From Lingula anatina (taxonomy: Eukaryota; Brachiopoda; Lingulata; Lingulida; Lingulidae), in the NCBI RefSeq assembly GCF_001039355.2, contig NW_019775477.1:263316-327315 (forward strand): a stretch of DNA of 64,000 nucleotides, read 5' to 3'. Below the pieces are notes generated by a model, which saw only the letters and a program-made list of their open reading frames with translations, made no database searches and was not told where the DNA came from. This document shows, piece after piece, positions 1 through 13,800 of the stretch. The number at the start of each line of letters is the position of its first letter. Position 1 is the first letter of the stretch. The translations under genes were made by a program, and so were the position numbers.

Positions 1-188
1 TGTGTGCTTACTTTGTCATACATATGAATTTCTGACATAGATAGACCCATGTAATGGACCCAGAATCTGCATATCCGAAAATGACTTATGCAGGCCTATA
101 TGTATAAACCTCCATAAATGTAATTGGAAATGTACCCAAGTATAGCGTTTTTTTTTTTATATAATGGTGCCATATTCCCTTCTTCTAG

Positions 189-3100
189 TCTGGCGGTGCT
201 GTCTCCACCCTTATGTCAGGGATAGGCAACGTTTCTGACGTCCTACTGTCCAAGACCATCCCCGGGGAGCCCTCCCTGGGGGTGGAGACCCCTCAGTTAA
301 AGATGGAACTGGTGAAGGACGACCCCAATAAGATCGACAAGCTGAAACTTCAGTCGGCCAAGCTGCCCTCCTGGAACAGCATCCGGCCTGCATCCGGGCC
401 GGGATCCGGGGATAGCTTGGTCTCGGTGCAGGTGAGGGCAGTGCTGATGTATGATGATACTAGTGAAAGGCAATTGTGTTCCCTTTCAGAATTATGGCTT
501 GAACGATGACCTCTTAAACGCTTTTGATAAATTACAAAAAGAGTTATGATAAAAGATATAAATAAAGAAAGAAAGAAAGAAAGAAATATGTACTATTTGT
601 TTTTTTTTCGCATAAACCTTTTAAGTAATTGTTTTTAGTTTTTCTTTATTTTTTGAAAAATATATTGGAATAACTATTGTGAGGTGAATGCATATGTAAA
701 CGTCTTTCTTTCAGTTGGTTCAATTTGCATCGAACCCCTTCGGTTCACTTAAGAACTCCGACAAAGTCGCGAACGGCTCCGAAACCGTATCCCTTGACCT
801 CAAAGACGACAATGGGGCCACCATGGCCATCTCGAACACCCAACAACCCATCGAGATCTTCATAAACCGCGACACCAGCGGTCAGCTCCCCGCTCCGGAC
901 TATATATACCACAGCCCCATGGACCCCGCGGACGGGCTGTCGTACAGGTCCGCGAATATCACCGACTCCGATGTGGCCATACACTTTGAGATCGTGCCAG
1001 AGAGCAACGTGACCTTCCTGGTGCTGGTGAGACACGGAAGTCCGCCTCAGCTGCAGGACGGGGAGTTTGATTTTTGGCAACTGGTACCGTCCGTCAGACT
1101 GGCTGCTGATGGTAAGTGGAGAGGGTAGAAGAGACAAAAAAGGTGTACCGGGAAAGGGGGGGGAGTGGGTGGTGGCTATGAGAAGGCGTTAAAATATCAA
1201 GAAATGCTGTCCAGTGCATCGTGACAGAGAGTCCCCCCCATGATGGAATCCGCTTCCCATTCATTTTTGCAGGTACAAGTGTGCTGTTTTATAATAAGAT
1301 TACATGTAGGCTGTTATTCTCGGCTTCATTGAATTCATTGGGACTTAAATTCAAGCAAATTGCAAAAAAAAAAAAAAAAAAAAAAAACGAGGCGATAATT
1401 TTTTCACGGATGGGTAAAATTATCCCTTCTATTTGTCGTGTTTTCGCGATTGGAGGATAGATACAGTGTAGCATACATGATTGCTCCAGTCTCGAAAGAA
1501 TAAAGTTTGGATAAATTGAAAATTATATTGCAAAAATGCATACTGGCAAAGCTGGTTTATATACTGTTAACAGGTCAAATTGGTTGTAAAAATTTTCAAT
1601 CCCTGCAATGTACTGACACATAAATGTCATTAATTAATTTTAATTGATTTCCATTAATCATTAATGAAAACAATTTATCAATTTAATTTTTTCTTTCACC
1701 GAAGGTACTCCTCTGAACAGCTACGAAGTCTTCATAGAGAGCGACCAAGTCGGCAACAAGACTGGCAAGTACTACGTGGGCATACGACAGCTGGCGGACA
1801 ATGAGACCGAACTGTATGGCCTACAGTGGACAAACTTCACCGGGAACTTCACCGAGGCTTTCACCGGTGCCAATAACATCACCACCAACTACACCATGAG
1901 AACGTACACATCAGGGTGCTACTTTGCCACGGTCGGCATGACGGCAGTCAGTACGGAGGGCTGCATTGTGAGTAGAGCACCCTGTGGATCGAACGTTGTT
2001 AAAACGAAAGAATGAATGAATGCGCTTGGACAGTTACACCCTACGTTTTTTATCCCTGACAGGTCCTCCTGCCTATATATAAAAGGGTACACCGTAATGA
2101 AACGGTATCGACAAGGATATATACGTAGAGGAAAGTAATCGTGTCTATTTCAAGAACTTACGTTTTAGGCCGCATTCAGAACAGTGAACTAACTAGTCCG
2201 TGGGTTAAATATGGCGACCCACTAAAAAACTTGCCGCCTAATCTGCTAAGAGACACTGAATAGATTCCCCGTGGGGAAGTATTCAGGTGGGTCGGCCATA
2301 TTTGATCCGCAGATAGGTTAGTCCGCTGTTCTGAATGCGCTCTATGGCTGAGACATTTTTTCAGGTTGGCAACAAGACGACTCACTACTCTACTCAATGT
2401 TATTGTACCCATCTGACGTCATTCATGGGCGGCTGGGTGGTCCAACCCAACACAATCGACTGGAACTTTGTCTTCTCTGGCGCAGCGGCTTTCGACAGGA
2501 ATCCCACCCTGTATATAACCGAGATGTTGATAGCCGTGTTGTATATCATGACAGCTATATGGGCTAGACGGCAGGATAAGAAAGACGTGGAGAAGGTAGG
2601 CTTTGTTTTCTTTCAAACATGCTCTAAAGATGTGCGGGTGTATATGTGTGTTACATAATTTTTCCGATTGTAAACTTGGTTAGTCTCGCAGTGATGTTTG
2701 CTTTTCAAGCATAAAGCTAATTTATAGCCTATCCACATAGTGAGAGATAGTATTTTGCTCAATTATAATTTTATTTCATTTTTCATTTTTTCAAAAATGA
2801 TTGTACATTGGGATAAAAAATTGTTTGCCGATGGGGGTCATCCCACTCCGATTTCCGCACTCCACTAGAATGGTTTATAACACATATTCCTCTTTGGCAT
2901 CGTAACATAAGTTAACATAAGATAAACCTTTGAGACATTTTAACCCTCGCATTATCTTATTAGTAGTATAATTGTCTTACAGTTGGGCGTGTCTCCTTTG
3001 CCGGACAATGACCCCAATGACCACTACCTCTACGAAATGATCGTATTTACTGGGATGAGAAGAAATGCGGGCACCGAATCAAAAGTAAAGAATAATTTTC

Positions 3101-5184
3101 ATATATTTTAGGCTTGTTTAATGCGTTTTTGTTTTTATATATTTTTGACTGTTAATGATGAGAAGACTAAGTAAAAGAATAAACATATGTTGGTATAATC
3201 ATATATCAACTTAGGGAAGTAAATTAAACCAAATATACAATAAATAAATAAATAAATAAATAAATAAAATAAAACACTTGCAATGCCTTTTTCGCCAGGT
3301 AAATTTTATTTTGTCTGGGGAATACGATGAAACGGACGTCAGAACGCTGGCAGACGACAAACGACGCACTTTGATGAGGGGATCGGTCGATCGTTTCTTG
3401 TTAGCCGTCCGGGGGTAGGTCATGTCTCAGTTCACTCCACTTCATTTCACTTTCATTTTGAGTATAAGCCATATTAGAAATATTGGTATGTACGTTCCGT
3501 CATGTGTGAAAAAGGACACTGAGCGAAGGCATTGATAAACCTTAAATAAAGATATTAACATTTTTCGACTTTGTAGGTAGTCTGAACCAGTTCAAAGCTT
3601 GATGTGAAAATTTGTCTGTATCTGCCAATTGAATGACTCTCCTTACTGCTTAGTACTTTGCGCTGTTTGATTTGCATCGGACGTTCACGTTGAAAAGCTT
3701 GTAGGCAAACATTTTAATATTAAAATATTAAAATATTAAAATACCATTTAAAATAATTTTACCTGTATCTAGACCTTTGGGCGACCTGAACTACCTTCGC
3801 ATCTGGCACGACAACTCTGGCAAGGGCCACTTCGCCTCTTGGTACCTTAAATACCTCCTGGTGCAGGACCTGCAAACCAAGGAGAAGTACCACTTCATCT
3901 GTAACCGATGGTTTGCCGTGGAGGAAGACGACGGACAGGTACATGGTGGTCAACCTTTTTTGTGTGTGTGGTCTGGCAAAATTGAAATGTTAATCCGTCC
4001 GGTCCGAGCATGTTCCAGTTTCTTTCTGATTGCCTAGGTAGGATTTGCTTGACTCGTTCACCTCTGAGGCAATTTGTAGTTTGTAGTACTCAGTGTAACG
4101 GGTATGATCCACTGTCTACATGTGACGAGTAATGTTCACCTCCATTGATCGCGCGATAAAATCCCTTTTACACTGGACGGCGTCCTTTCTGCGTCCTTTC
4201 TGCGACCATGAAACTTGCATCGCTTTGGTCATAGAAAGGAGGCACAAGAATTGCTTTGGCCGCAGAATCAGTATTCAATGATTGGCCAGCTGTAGGCACG
4301 TTAAGTATTTCTTTTAACTCTGAAATGGGGCTGTACTATGGGACGCAGAAAGGACGCCGTCCAGTGTAAGGGGGACTAAAGGGGAGTTTTATCGTTTTTA
4401 ATTTGGTTTAGTCGTCCGTTTTAGGTTGACCGTCTTCTCCCTGTAGCAGGCCGCGAGCAGATGGTCGAGTTTGGCCACCTCTTCACGAAGACCACCCAGA
4501 AGAACCTTGGTGACGGGCACCTGTGGTTCTCCGTGGTTGCTCGCCCTCCTCGGAGCCGCTTCACGCGTCTCCAGCGAGTGACCTGCTGCCTGTGTCTCCT
4601 CTATATGACCATGCTGACCAGCGCCATGTTCTATGAGACGGTGCCGGAGTCGCCAGGGTCGAACGCAATCACATTTGGACCTTTCAGTTTATCACCGGAA
4701 CAGGTAAAAGAAAACTAATGAGCCGTACGTGATTGACATTACGAAAAATAAATAAACAAATAAATAAATTAATTAATTAATAAAAATAAATAAATTAATA
4801 AATAAAACAAGCAAGTGTGTATAAGCAGTGGCTCTGTCAGACAGTTTTGCAGTCAGCGAATGGTAAATTGAATTATTGTAGGCATTTATTTCGAAAAAAA
4901 AACGAAAGAAAAAGAATAATTATTATATAAAGTGGGTTCTTCCATTCTAGATCTACGTGGGTGTGATCGGAACCATCATCGTGTTCCCCGTCAACCTTCT
5001 GATCGTCACGTTCTTCCGCAAAGCAAAACCAAGGAAGAAGCGCCCGTCCCGCATTCAGGCTGCCATGCAGAGAAACATCCTAACACAGAGCACCTCCACT
5101 CTCGGCGGAGCGCTGAAAACGCCAGACCCGTTGTCCCACAGGGATATCGTGCTTGAAAAGAACGAGAGGGTCGGGGAAAATAAG
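189..5184 (+). CDS. Polycystin-1-like protein, block 1 (partial, probable second haplotype)
   Basis: Partial polycystin-1 family gene cut by the left window edge and by a single N at 5,185. Exons with AG/GT borders and matching phases are 189-431, 715-1111, 1705-1967, 2365-2595, 2983-3084, 3299-3414, 3773-3938 (or 3945), 4447-4703 and 4951-5184. They encode a glycosylated extracellular GAIN-like region with several N-x-T sites, a GPS site with the Cys-Tyr-Cys-Thr-His-Leu-Thr core (predicted cleavage between Leu and Thr), the first membrane segment, a PLAT domain split over three exons (motif NYLRIWHDNSGKG) and two further membrane segments. The protein matches block 2 (6,641 onward) except for scattered substitutions such as Ala/Val, Leu/Pro and His/Gln. 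Introns also align with small indels. This level of difference suits alleles or a very recent duplication. The last exon stops abruptly at the N, so it is broken by assembly rather than by mutation. Confidence 0.8.
2169..2341. mobile_element. R3 inverted-repeat element (GCATTCAGAACAG ends), 173 bp
   Basis: The left arm begins GCCGCATTCAGAACAG and runs into TTAAATATGGCGACCCAC. The right arm is its inverted counterpart, ending CTGTTCTGAATGCGC. It sits in the polycystin intron just before the GPS exon. The family recurs at 8,637, 22,791, 29,805, 25,698, 35,608 and 38,906. Confidence 0.8.
4163..4374. mobile_element. R1 inverted-repeat element (MITE-like), about 212 bp
   Basis: The ends are an inverted repeat: CCCTTTTACACTGGACGGCG on the left, answered by CGCCGTCCAGTGTAAGGGGG on the right, with further pairing of GTCCTTTCTGCGTCC and GGACGCAGAAAGGAC. 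No coding capacity. It lies in the intron just after the PLAT exons. Other copies are at 10,696-10,906, 12,443-12,653, 49,761-49,988 and a half copy at 60,941-61,110. Confidence 0.85.
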
Positions 5185-5475
5185 NAAATGGATTTTTACA
5201 TGAACATTGTCCTTTAAGTCAAAGAGGCATGGTGCACCTTCACAGTGTATTTGTACTTTAATTAAAAGAAACTGTGTATAGTTGCTGTTTAATCAGCGGA
5301 AATAATATCAGTTTAAATTCCTCTTTGATTTTTAATGATAACAAAAGATTGATTTGAGTTTTATTTCATTAAACTGTAATAGTACATGATGCGTTAATTC
5401 AGTAGAACAGTGAATTAGAATCTCTCTATCCCAGGAATTAATTAATTAATTAAACAATTTATCATATTATTATAG

Positions 5476-7830
5476 GCAACGACGTACGCCTTAAAGAACC
5501 CGTTACCATCGGACGTGCAGGAGTCGATGAATGATATGTACTACGATGCGGACTTGGAAAATACTGAACAAAAAAGTAAATTGCATTAAGATGCTGGGGG
5601 CGGGGGGGGGGGGGGGTGGCATTTTTAATTCTATTTTATTTGTAAAATAGTTACCAAAAAATCGAGATTTCCTAGCTCATAGGTATTATGTTTGGATGAA
5701 CAAAATCCAAAGATTGTTCGAGAAAATGTGTGGAAAAGGGTGAAGTGGTCATTTCTGCATGTAAGCAAACGTATTCCGTATTAAAAGAACTTTTTCCCCA
5801 CCAGTAAATTGTTTTTTGTGCTTTTTTTAATAACGAGTAGAGGTTACTGAAACAGATGGTATTCCGTTACGAGTTATTGCAATATTTGGGGTCATCCTCT
5901 TTTCAGATGTGGCAGGACTTTCAAAGGACGAAGCGAGAAACCAGTTTGGTCGATACACTAGTGATGAGAGCCAGAAAGGAGTGGTGAGTTTTTACACGAT
6001 TTAACATAAAAAATACGTTTTGATTGATTTTTGGTGAAAATCCGAGAACAATTGGGTTGGTTCGGTGATATGTATGAAGGTCACTGGTTTAAGAAAGTCA
6101 TTCTTTAGCCGACTCTTTTGAAGTGATTCGTGACGTGGCTGTTTTGTAATTCCCGCATAGGTAGGCTACTTTACGTGTGTGCGCTAGCGCTCACTCTTGT
6201 ACTTGTACGTTTATGTTTTTATTTTCCCAGAAATATTTTTAAAAAGATAGGCCCATGTGACGTCCCCACGTAGAATTCGCATATTTCAAAATGGCACATG
6301 TATATGTATAAACCTCCATATTTGTAATTAAGTGGCAATGTAGGACAGTGTCAGTTAGTCTGGTGACACTTTACACTGGTTTCCTTATTCCTTTCTACTA
6401 CTCTGTCAGTGAGTTTACTTGGCGTGTGTGTGCTCAAGCTCACTCGTGCTTGCAATTGTGTGCTTACTTTGTCATATATATATGAATTTCTGACATAGAT
6501 AGACCCATGTAATGGACCCAGAATCTGCATATCCGAAAATGGCTTATGTAGGCCTATATGTATAAACCTCCATAAATGTAAATGGAAATGTACCCAAGTA
6601 TAGCGTTTTTTTATAATGGTGCCATATTCCCTTCTTTTAGTCTGGTAGTGCTGTCTCCACCCTTATGTCAGGGATAGGTAACGTCTCTGACGTCCTACTG
6701 TCCAAGACCATCCCCGGGGAGCCCTCCCTGGGGGTGGAGACCCCTCAGTTAAAGATGGAACTGGTGAAGAACGACGCCAATAAGATCGACAAGTTGAACC
6801 TTCAGTCGGCCAAGCTGCCCTCCTGGAACAGCATCCGGCCTGCATCCGGGCCAGGATCCGGGGATGACTTGGTGTCGGTGCAGGTGAGGGCAGTGCTGAT
6901 ATACATGTATTGTGATATTCGTGAAGGGCAATTTTGTTCCCTTTTAGGAACATGGTTTGAACTATGGCCTCTCAGACGCTTTTGATTAATTAGAAAAACA
7001 GTGATGATAAAATAAATAAATAAGTAAATAAGTAAATAAATAGATAGATAAATATATAAATATGTACTATTTGTTTTTTTGGCATGACCCTTTTAAGTAA
7101 TTGTTTTTAGTTTTTCTTTTTTTAAAAAAAATATATTGGAATTACTATTGTGAGGTGAATGTATATGTAAACGTCTCCCTTTCAGTTGGTTCAATTTGCA
7201 TCGAACCCCTTCGGTTCACTTAAGAACTCCGACAAAGTCGCAAACGGCTCCGAAACCGTATCCCTTGACCTCAAAGACGACAATGGGGCCACCATGGCCA
7301 TCTCGAACACCCAACAACCCATCGAGATCTTCATAAACCGCGACACCAGCGGTCAGCTGCCCGTCCCGGACTATATATACCACAGCCCGATGGACCCCGC
7401 GGACGGGCTGTCGTACAGGTCCGTGAATATCACCGACTCCGATGTGGCCATACACTTTGAGATCGTGCCGGAGAGCAATGTGACCTTCTTGGTGTTGGTG
7501 AGACACGGAAGTCCACCTCAGCTGCAGGACGGGGAGTTTGATTTTTGGCAACTGGTACCGTCCGTCAGACTGGCTGCTGATGGTAAGTGGAGAGGGTAGA
7601 AGAGACAAAAAAGGTGTACCGGGAAAGGGGTGGGGGTGGGTGGTGGCTATGAGAGGGCGTAAAAATATCAAAAATGCTGTCCAGTGTATCGTGACGGAGA
7701 GTCCCCCCATGATGGAATCCGCTTCCCATTAATTTTTGCAGGTACAAGTGTGCTGTTTGATAATAAGATTGCATGTAGGCTGTTATTCTCGGCTTCATTG
7801 AATGCATTGCGACTTAAATTCAAGCAAATT

Positions 7831-7864
<34 letters not shown>

Positions 7865-10800
7865 GAGGCGATAATTTTTTCACGGATGGGTAAAGTTTTC
7901 CCTTCTATTTGTCGTGTTTTCGCGATCGGAGGATAGATACAGTGTAGCATACATGATTGCTCCAGTCTCGAAAGAATAAAGTTTGGATAAATTGAAAAGT
8001 ATATTCATTTGCAAAAATGCATACTGGCAAAGCTGGTTTATATACTGTTAACAGGTCAAATTGGTTGTAAAAATTTTCAATCCCTGCAATTTACTGACAC
8101 ATAAATGTCATTAATTAATTTTAATTGATTTCCATTAATCATTAATTAAAACAATTTATCAATATTTTTTTCTTTCACCGAAGGTACTCCTCTGAACAGC
8201 TACGAAGTCTTCATAGAGAGTGACCAAGTCGGCAACAAGACTGGCAAGTACTATGTGGGCATACGACAACTGGCGGACAATGAGACCGAACTGTATGGCC
8301 CACAGTGGACAAACTTCACCGGGAACTTCACCGAGGCTTTCACCGGTGCCAATAACATCACCACCAACTACACCATGAGAACGTACACCTCAGGGTGCTA
8401 CTTTGCCACGGTCGGCATGACGGCAGTCAGTACGGAGGGCTGCATTGTGAGTTAAGCACCCTGTGGATCGAGCGTTGTGAAAATGAGTGAATGAATGAAT
8501 GAGCTTGGGCAGTTACACCCTGAGTTTAAGAGCCCTGCATACATATATAAATGTTCACGAAACAGTGGCGGCATGGATAAGACGTGTAGAGGAAAGTAAT
8601 CGTGTCTATCTATTTCAAGAACTTACGTTTTAGATTGCATTGATAGCGGGGAATCTGTTGAGTCTCTAATCGGGATATTAAGCGGCAAGTTTTAACGGGT
8701 CGCCATATTTGATCCGCGGATATGTTAGTCCGCTGTTCTGGATGCACTCTTTTGTAATTTTACGCGTGATCTCCAACATCTTCCTGTATTCTGGTCTCTT
8801 TTGGGAACCGAGAAAAAAAATGAACTCCCAGCCAAGCCCTAACTTCTTTTGTGATACCTATTGTTGAATATTGACAACAATAACTGAAATTTACTGAGAC
8901 GAATTGTTTTCCAGGTTGGCAACAAGACGACCCACTATTCCACACAGTGTTATTGTACCCATCTGACGTCATTCATGGGCGGCTGGGTGGTCCAACCCAA
9001 CACAATCGACTGGAACTTTGTCTTCTCTGGCGCAGCGGCTTTCGACAGGAATCCAACCCTGTACATAACCGAGATGTTGATAGCCGTGTTGTATATCATG
9101 ACAGCTATATGGGCTAGACGGCAGGATAAGAAAGACGTGGAGAAGGTAGGCTTTGTTTTCTTTCAAACATGCTCTAAAGATGTGCGGGTGTAAATGTGTG
9201 TTACATAATTTTTCCGATTGTAAACTTGGTGATGTTTGCTTTTCAAGCATAAAGCTAATTTATAGCCTATCCCCATAGTGTGAGATAGTATTTTGCTCAA
9301 TTTTAATTTTATTTCATTTTTCATTTTTTCAAAAATGATTGTACATTGGGATAAAAAATTGTTTGCCGATGGGGGTCATCCCACTCCGATTTCCGCACTC
9401 CACTTGAATGGTTTATAACACATATTCCTATTTGGCATCGTAACAAAAGTTAACATAAGATAAACCTTTGAGACGTTTTGACCCTCGCATTATCTTACTA
9501 GTAGTATATGTAATGTCTTACAGTTGGGCGTGTCTCCTTTGCCGGACAATGACCCTAATGACCACTACCTCTACGAAATGATCGTATTTACTGGGATGAG
9601 AAGAAATGCGGGCACCGAATCAAAAGTAAAGAATAATTTTCATATATTTTAGGCTTGTTTAATGCGTTTTTGTTTTTATATATTTTTGACTGTTAATGAT
9701 GAGAAGACTAAGTAAAAGAATAAACATATGTTGGTAACGTAATCATATATCAACTTAGGGAAGTAAATTAAACCAAATATACAATAAATAAATAAATAAA
9801 TAAATAAAACACTTACAATGCCTTTTTCGCCAGGTAAATTTTATTTTGTCTGGGGAATACGATGAAACGGACGTCAGAACGCTGGCAGACGACAAACGAC
9901 GCACTTTGATGAGGGGATCGGTCGATCGTTTCTTGTTAGCCGTCCGGGGGTAGGTCATGTCTCAGTTCACTCCACTTCATTTCACTTTCATTTTGAGTAT
10001 AAACCATATTAGAAATATTGGTATGTACGTTCCGTCATGTGTGAAAAAGGAAACTGAGTGATAAACCTTAAATATAGATATTAACATTTTTCGATTTTGT
10101 AGGTTGTCTGAACCAGTTCTAAGCTTGAGGTGAAAATTTGTCTGTATCTGCCAGTTGAATGACTCTCCTTACCGTTAAGTACTTTGCGCTGTATGATTTG
10201 CATCGGACGTTCACGTTGAAAAGCTTGTAGGCAAACATTTTAATGTTAAAATATTAAAATATTAAAATATTAAAATACCATTTAAAATAATTTTACCTGT
10301 ATCTAGACCTTTGGGCGACCTGAACTACCTTCGCATCTGGCACGACAACTCTGGCAAGGGTCAGTTCGCCTCTTGGTACCTTAAATACCTCCTGGTGCAG
10401 GACCTGCAGACCAAGGAGAAGTACCACTTTATCTGCAACCGATGGTTTGCCGTGGAGGAAGACGACGGACAGGTACATGGTGGTCAACTTTTTTGTGTGT
10501 GTGGTCTGGCAAAATTGAAATGTTAATCCGTCCGGTCCGAGCATGTTCCAGTTTCTTTCTGATTGCCTAGGTAGGATTTGCTCGACTCGTTCACCTCTGT
10601 GGCAATGTGAAGTTTGTAGTACTCAGTGTAACGGGTATGATTTACTGTCTACATGTGACGAGTAATGTTCACCTCCATTGATCGCGCGATAAAATCCCTT
10701 TTACACTGGACGGCGTCCTTTCTGCGTCCTTTCTGCGACCATGAAACTTGCATCGCTGTGGCCCTAGAAAGGAGGCACAAGAGTTGCTACGGTTGCAGAA

Positions 10801-13800
10801 TGAATGCTCAATGATCGGCTAGTTGTTGGCACGTAAAGTATTTTTTAACTCTGAAACGGGGCCGTACTTCGGGACGCAGAAAGGACGTCGTCCAGTGTAA
10901 AGGAGGCTTTAAGTGAGGGGAGTTTTTGTTTTTACTTTGGTTTACTCGTCCGTTTTAGGTTGACCGTCTTCTCCCTGTAGCAGGCCGCGAGCAGATGGTC
11001 GAGTTTGGCCACCTCTTCACGAAGACCACCCAGAAGAACCTTGGTGACGGGCACCTGTGGTTCTCCGTGGTTGCTCGCCCTCCTCGGAGCCGTTTCACGC
11101 GTCTCCAGCGAGTGACCTGCTGCCTTTGCCTGCTCTATATGACCATGCTGACCAGTGCCATGTTTTATGAGACGGTGCCGGAGTCGCCAGGGTCGAACGC
11201 AATCACATTTGGACCTTTCAGTTTATCACCGGAACAGGTAAAAGAAAACTAATGAGCCGTACGTGATTGACATTACGAAAAATAAATAAACAAATAAATA
11301 AATTAATTAATTAATTAATAAAAATAAATAAACAAATAAATAAAACAAGCAAGTGTGTGTAAGCAGTGGCTCTGTCAGACAGTTTTGCAGTCAGCGAATG
11401 GTAAATTGAATTATTGTAGGCATTTATTTCGAAAAAAAAACTAAAGAAAAAGAATAATTATTTTATAAAGTGGGTTCTTCCATTCTAGATCTACGTGGGT
11501 GTGATCGGTACCATCATCGTGTTCCCCGTCAACCTCCTGATCGTCACGTTCTTCCGCAAAGCAAAACCAAGGAAGAAGCGCCCGTCCCGCATTCAGGCTG
11601 CCATGCAGAGAAACATCCTAACACAGAGCTCCTCCACTCTCGGCGGAGCGCTGAAAACGCCAGACCCGTTGTCCCACAGGGATATCGTGCTTGAAAAGAA
11701 CGAGAGGGTCGGGGAAAATATGAGCATGTATAACCAGAGCCGCTCGGCGACGACCGTCTCAATTCAGTTGCCGTCTACTACCCCTGCTTCGCTCACTAAA
11801 GCCTACGACAAAGGACAGCAAAGCTTATCTAATATCAGCATCCCCGAGGCTTTCGAGTACAAAGAGGATGCTGGGAAGGGGAAGAGAAAGAAGAAAAAGA
11901 AGCCGCTGGAACTTCCGTGGTGGTTCACCATCGTGGCTTGGATACTGATGTGGATTTTAATCCTTGGTTCGGCGTTCCTGGTGACCATGTACGGGATAAC
12001 ATTCCAGGAGACGAAAGCACAGAAGTGGATCACGTCTATGATCATTTCCTTCCTGACGTCAATCTTCCTCACAGAACCAGTCAAGGTGAGAAAGGCAGTC
12101 AGTCAGTCCTTCGTTCAGTCACAGACTGAGTCTTCCAGTCACCTGGCTAGTCATCTAGTCAAATATTTGTCCGGTGAATTAATCGTGTATCTTCAGACTT
12201 TTTAGTATAATTGATCCATATAAAATGTATTCTNCTTTTTTGTGTGTGTGGTCTGGCAAAATTGAAATGTTAATCCGTCCGGTCCGAGCATGTTCCAGTT
12301 TCTTTCTGATTGCCTAGGTAGGATTTGCTCGACTCGTTCACCTCTGTGGCAATGTGAAGTTTGTAGTACTCAGTGTAACGGGTATGATTTACTGTCTACA
12401 TGTGACGAGTAATGTTCACCTCCATTGATCGCGCGATAAAATCCCTTTTACACTGGACGGCGTCCTTTCTGCGTCCTTTCTGCGACCATGAAACTTGCAT
12501 CGCTGTGGCCCTAGAAAGGAGGCACAAGAGTTGCTACGGTTGCAGAATGAATGCTCAATGATCGGCTAGTTGTTGGCACGTAAAGTATTTTTTAACTCTG
12601 AAACGGGGCCGTACTTCGGGACGCAGAAAGGACGTCGTCCAGTGTAAAGGAGGCTTTAAGTGAGGGGAGTTTTTGTTTTTACTTTGGTTTACTCGTCCGT
12701 TTTAGGTTGACCGTCTTCTCCCTGTAGCAGGCCGCGAGCAGATGGTCGAGTTTGGCCACCTCTTCACGAAGACCACCCAGAAGAACCTTGGTGACGGGCA
12801 CCTGTGGTTCTCCGTGGTTGCTCGCCCTCCTCGGAGCCGTTTCACGCGTCTCCAGCGAGTGACCTGCTGCCTTTGCCTGCTCTATATGACCATGCTGACC
12901 AGTGCCATGTTTTATGAGACGGTGCCGGAGTCGCCAGGGTCGAACGCAATCACATTTGGACCTTTCAGTTTATCACCGGAACAGGTAAAAGAAAACTAAT
13001 GAGCCGTACGTGATTGACATTACGAAAAATAAATAAACAAATAAATAAATTAATTAATTAATTAATAAAAATAAATAAACAAATAAATAAAACAAGCAAG
13101 TGTGTGTAAGCAGTGGCTCTGTCAGACAGTTTTGCAGTCAGCGAATGGTAAATTGAATTATTGTAGGCATTTATTTCGAAAAAAAAACTAAAGAAAAAGA
13201 ATAATTATTTTATAAAGTGGGTTCTTCCATTCTAGATCTACGTGGGTGTGATCGGAACCATCATCGTGTTCCCCGTCAACCTTCTGATCGTCACGTTCTT
13301 CCGCAAAGCAAAACCAAGGAAGAAGCGCCCGTCCCGCATTCAGGCTGCCATGCAGAGAAACATCCTAACACAGAGCACCTCCACTCTCGGCGGAGCGCTG
13401 AAAACGCCAGACCCGTTGTCCCACAGGGATATCGTGCTTGAAAAGAACGAGAGGGTCGGGGAAAATATGAGCATGTATAACCAGAGCCGCTCGGCGACGA
13501 CCGTCTCAATTCAGTTGCCGTCTACTACCCCTGCTTCGCTCACTAAAGCCTACGACAAAGGACAGCAAAGCTTATCTAATATCAGCATCCCCGAGGCTTT
13601 CGAGTACAAAGAGGATGCTGGGAAGGGGAAGAGAAAGAAGAAAAAGAAGCCGCTGGAACTTCCGTGGTGGTTCACCATCGTGGCTTGGATACTGATGTGG
13701 ATTTTAATCCTTGGTTCGGCGTTCCTGGTGACCATGTACGGGATAACATTCCAGGAGACGAAAGCACAGAAGTGGATCACGTCTATGATCATTTCCTTCC

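Noticed and set aside
745-1137. 130-residue minus-strand open frame (also at 7,216-7,710)
   Set aside because: Antisense shadow of the GAIN-region exon, with no family signal of its own.
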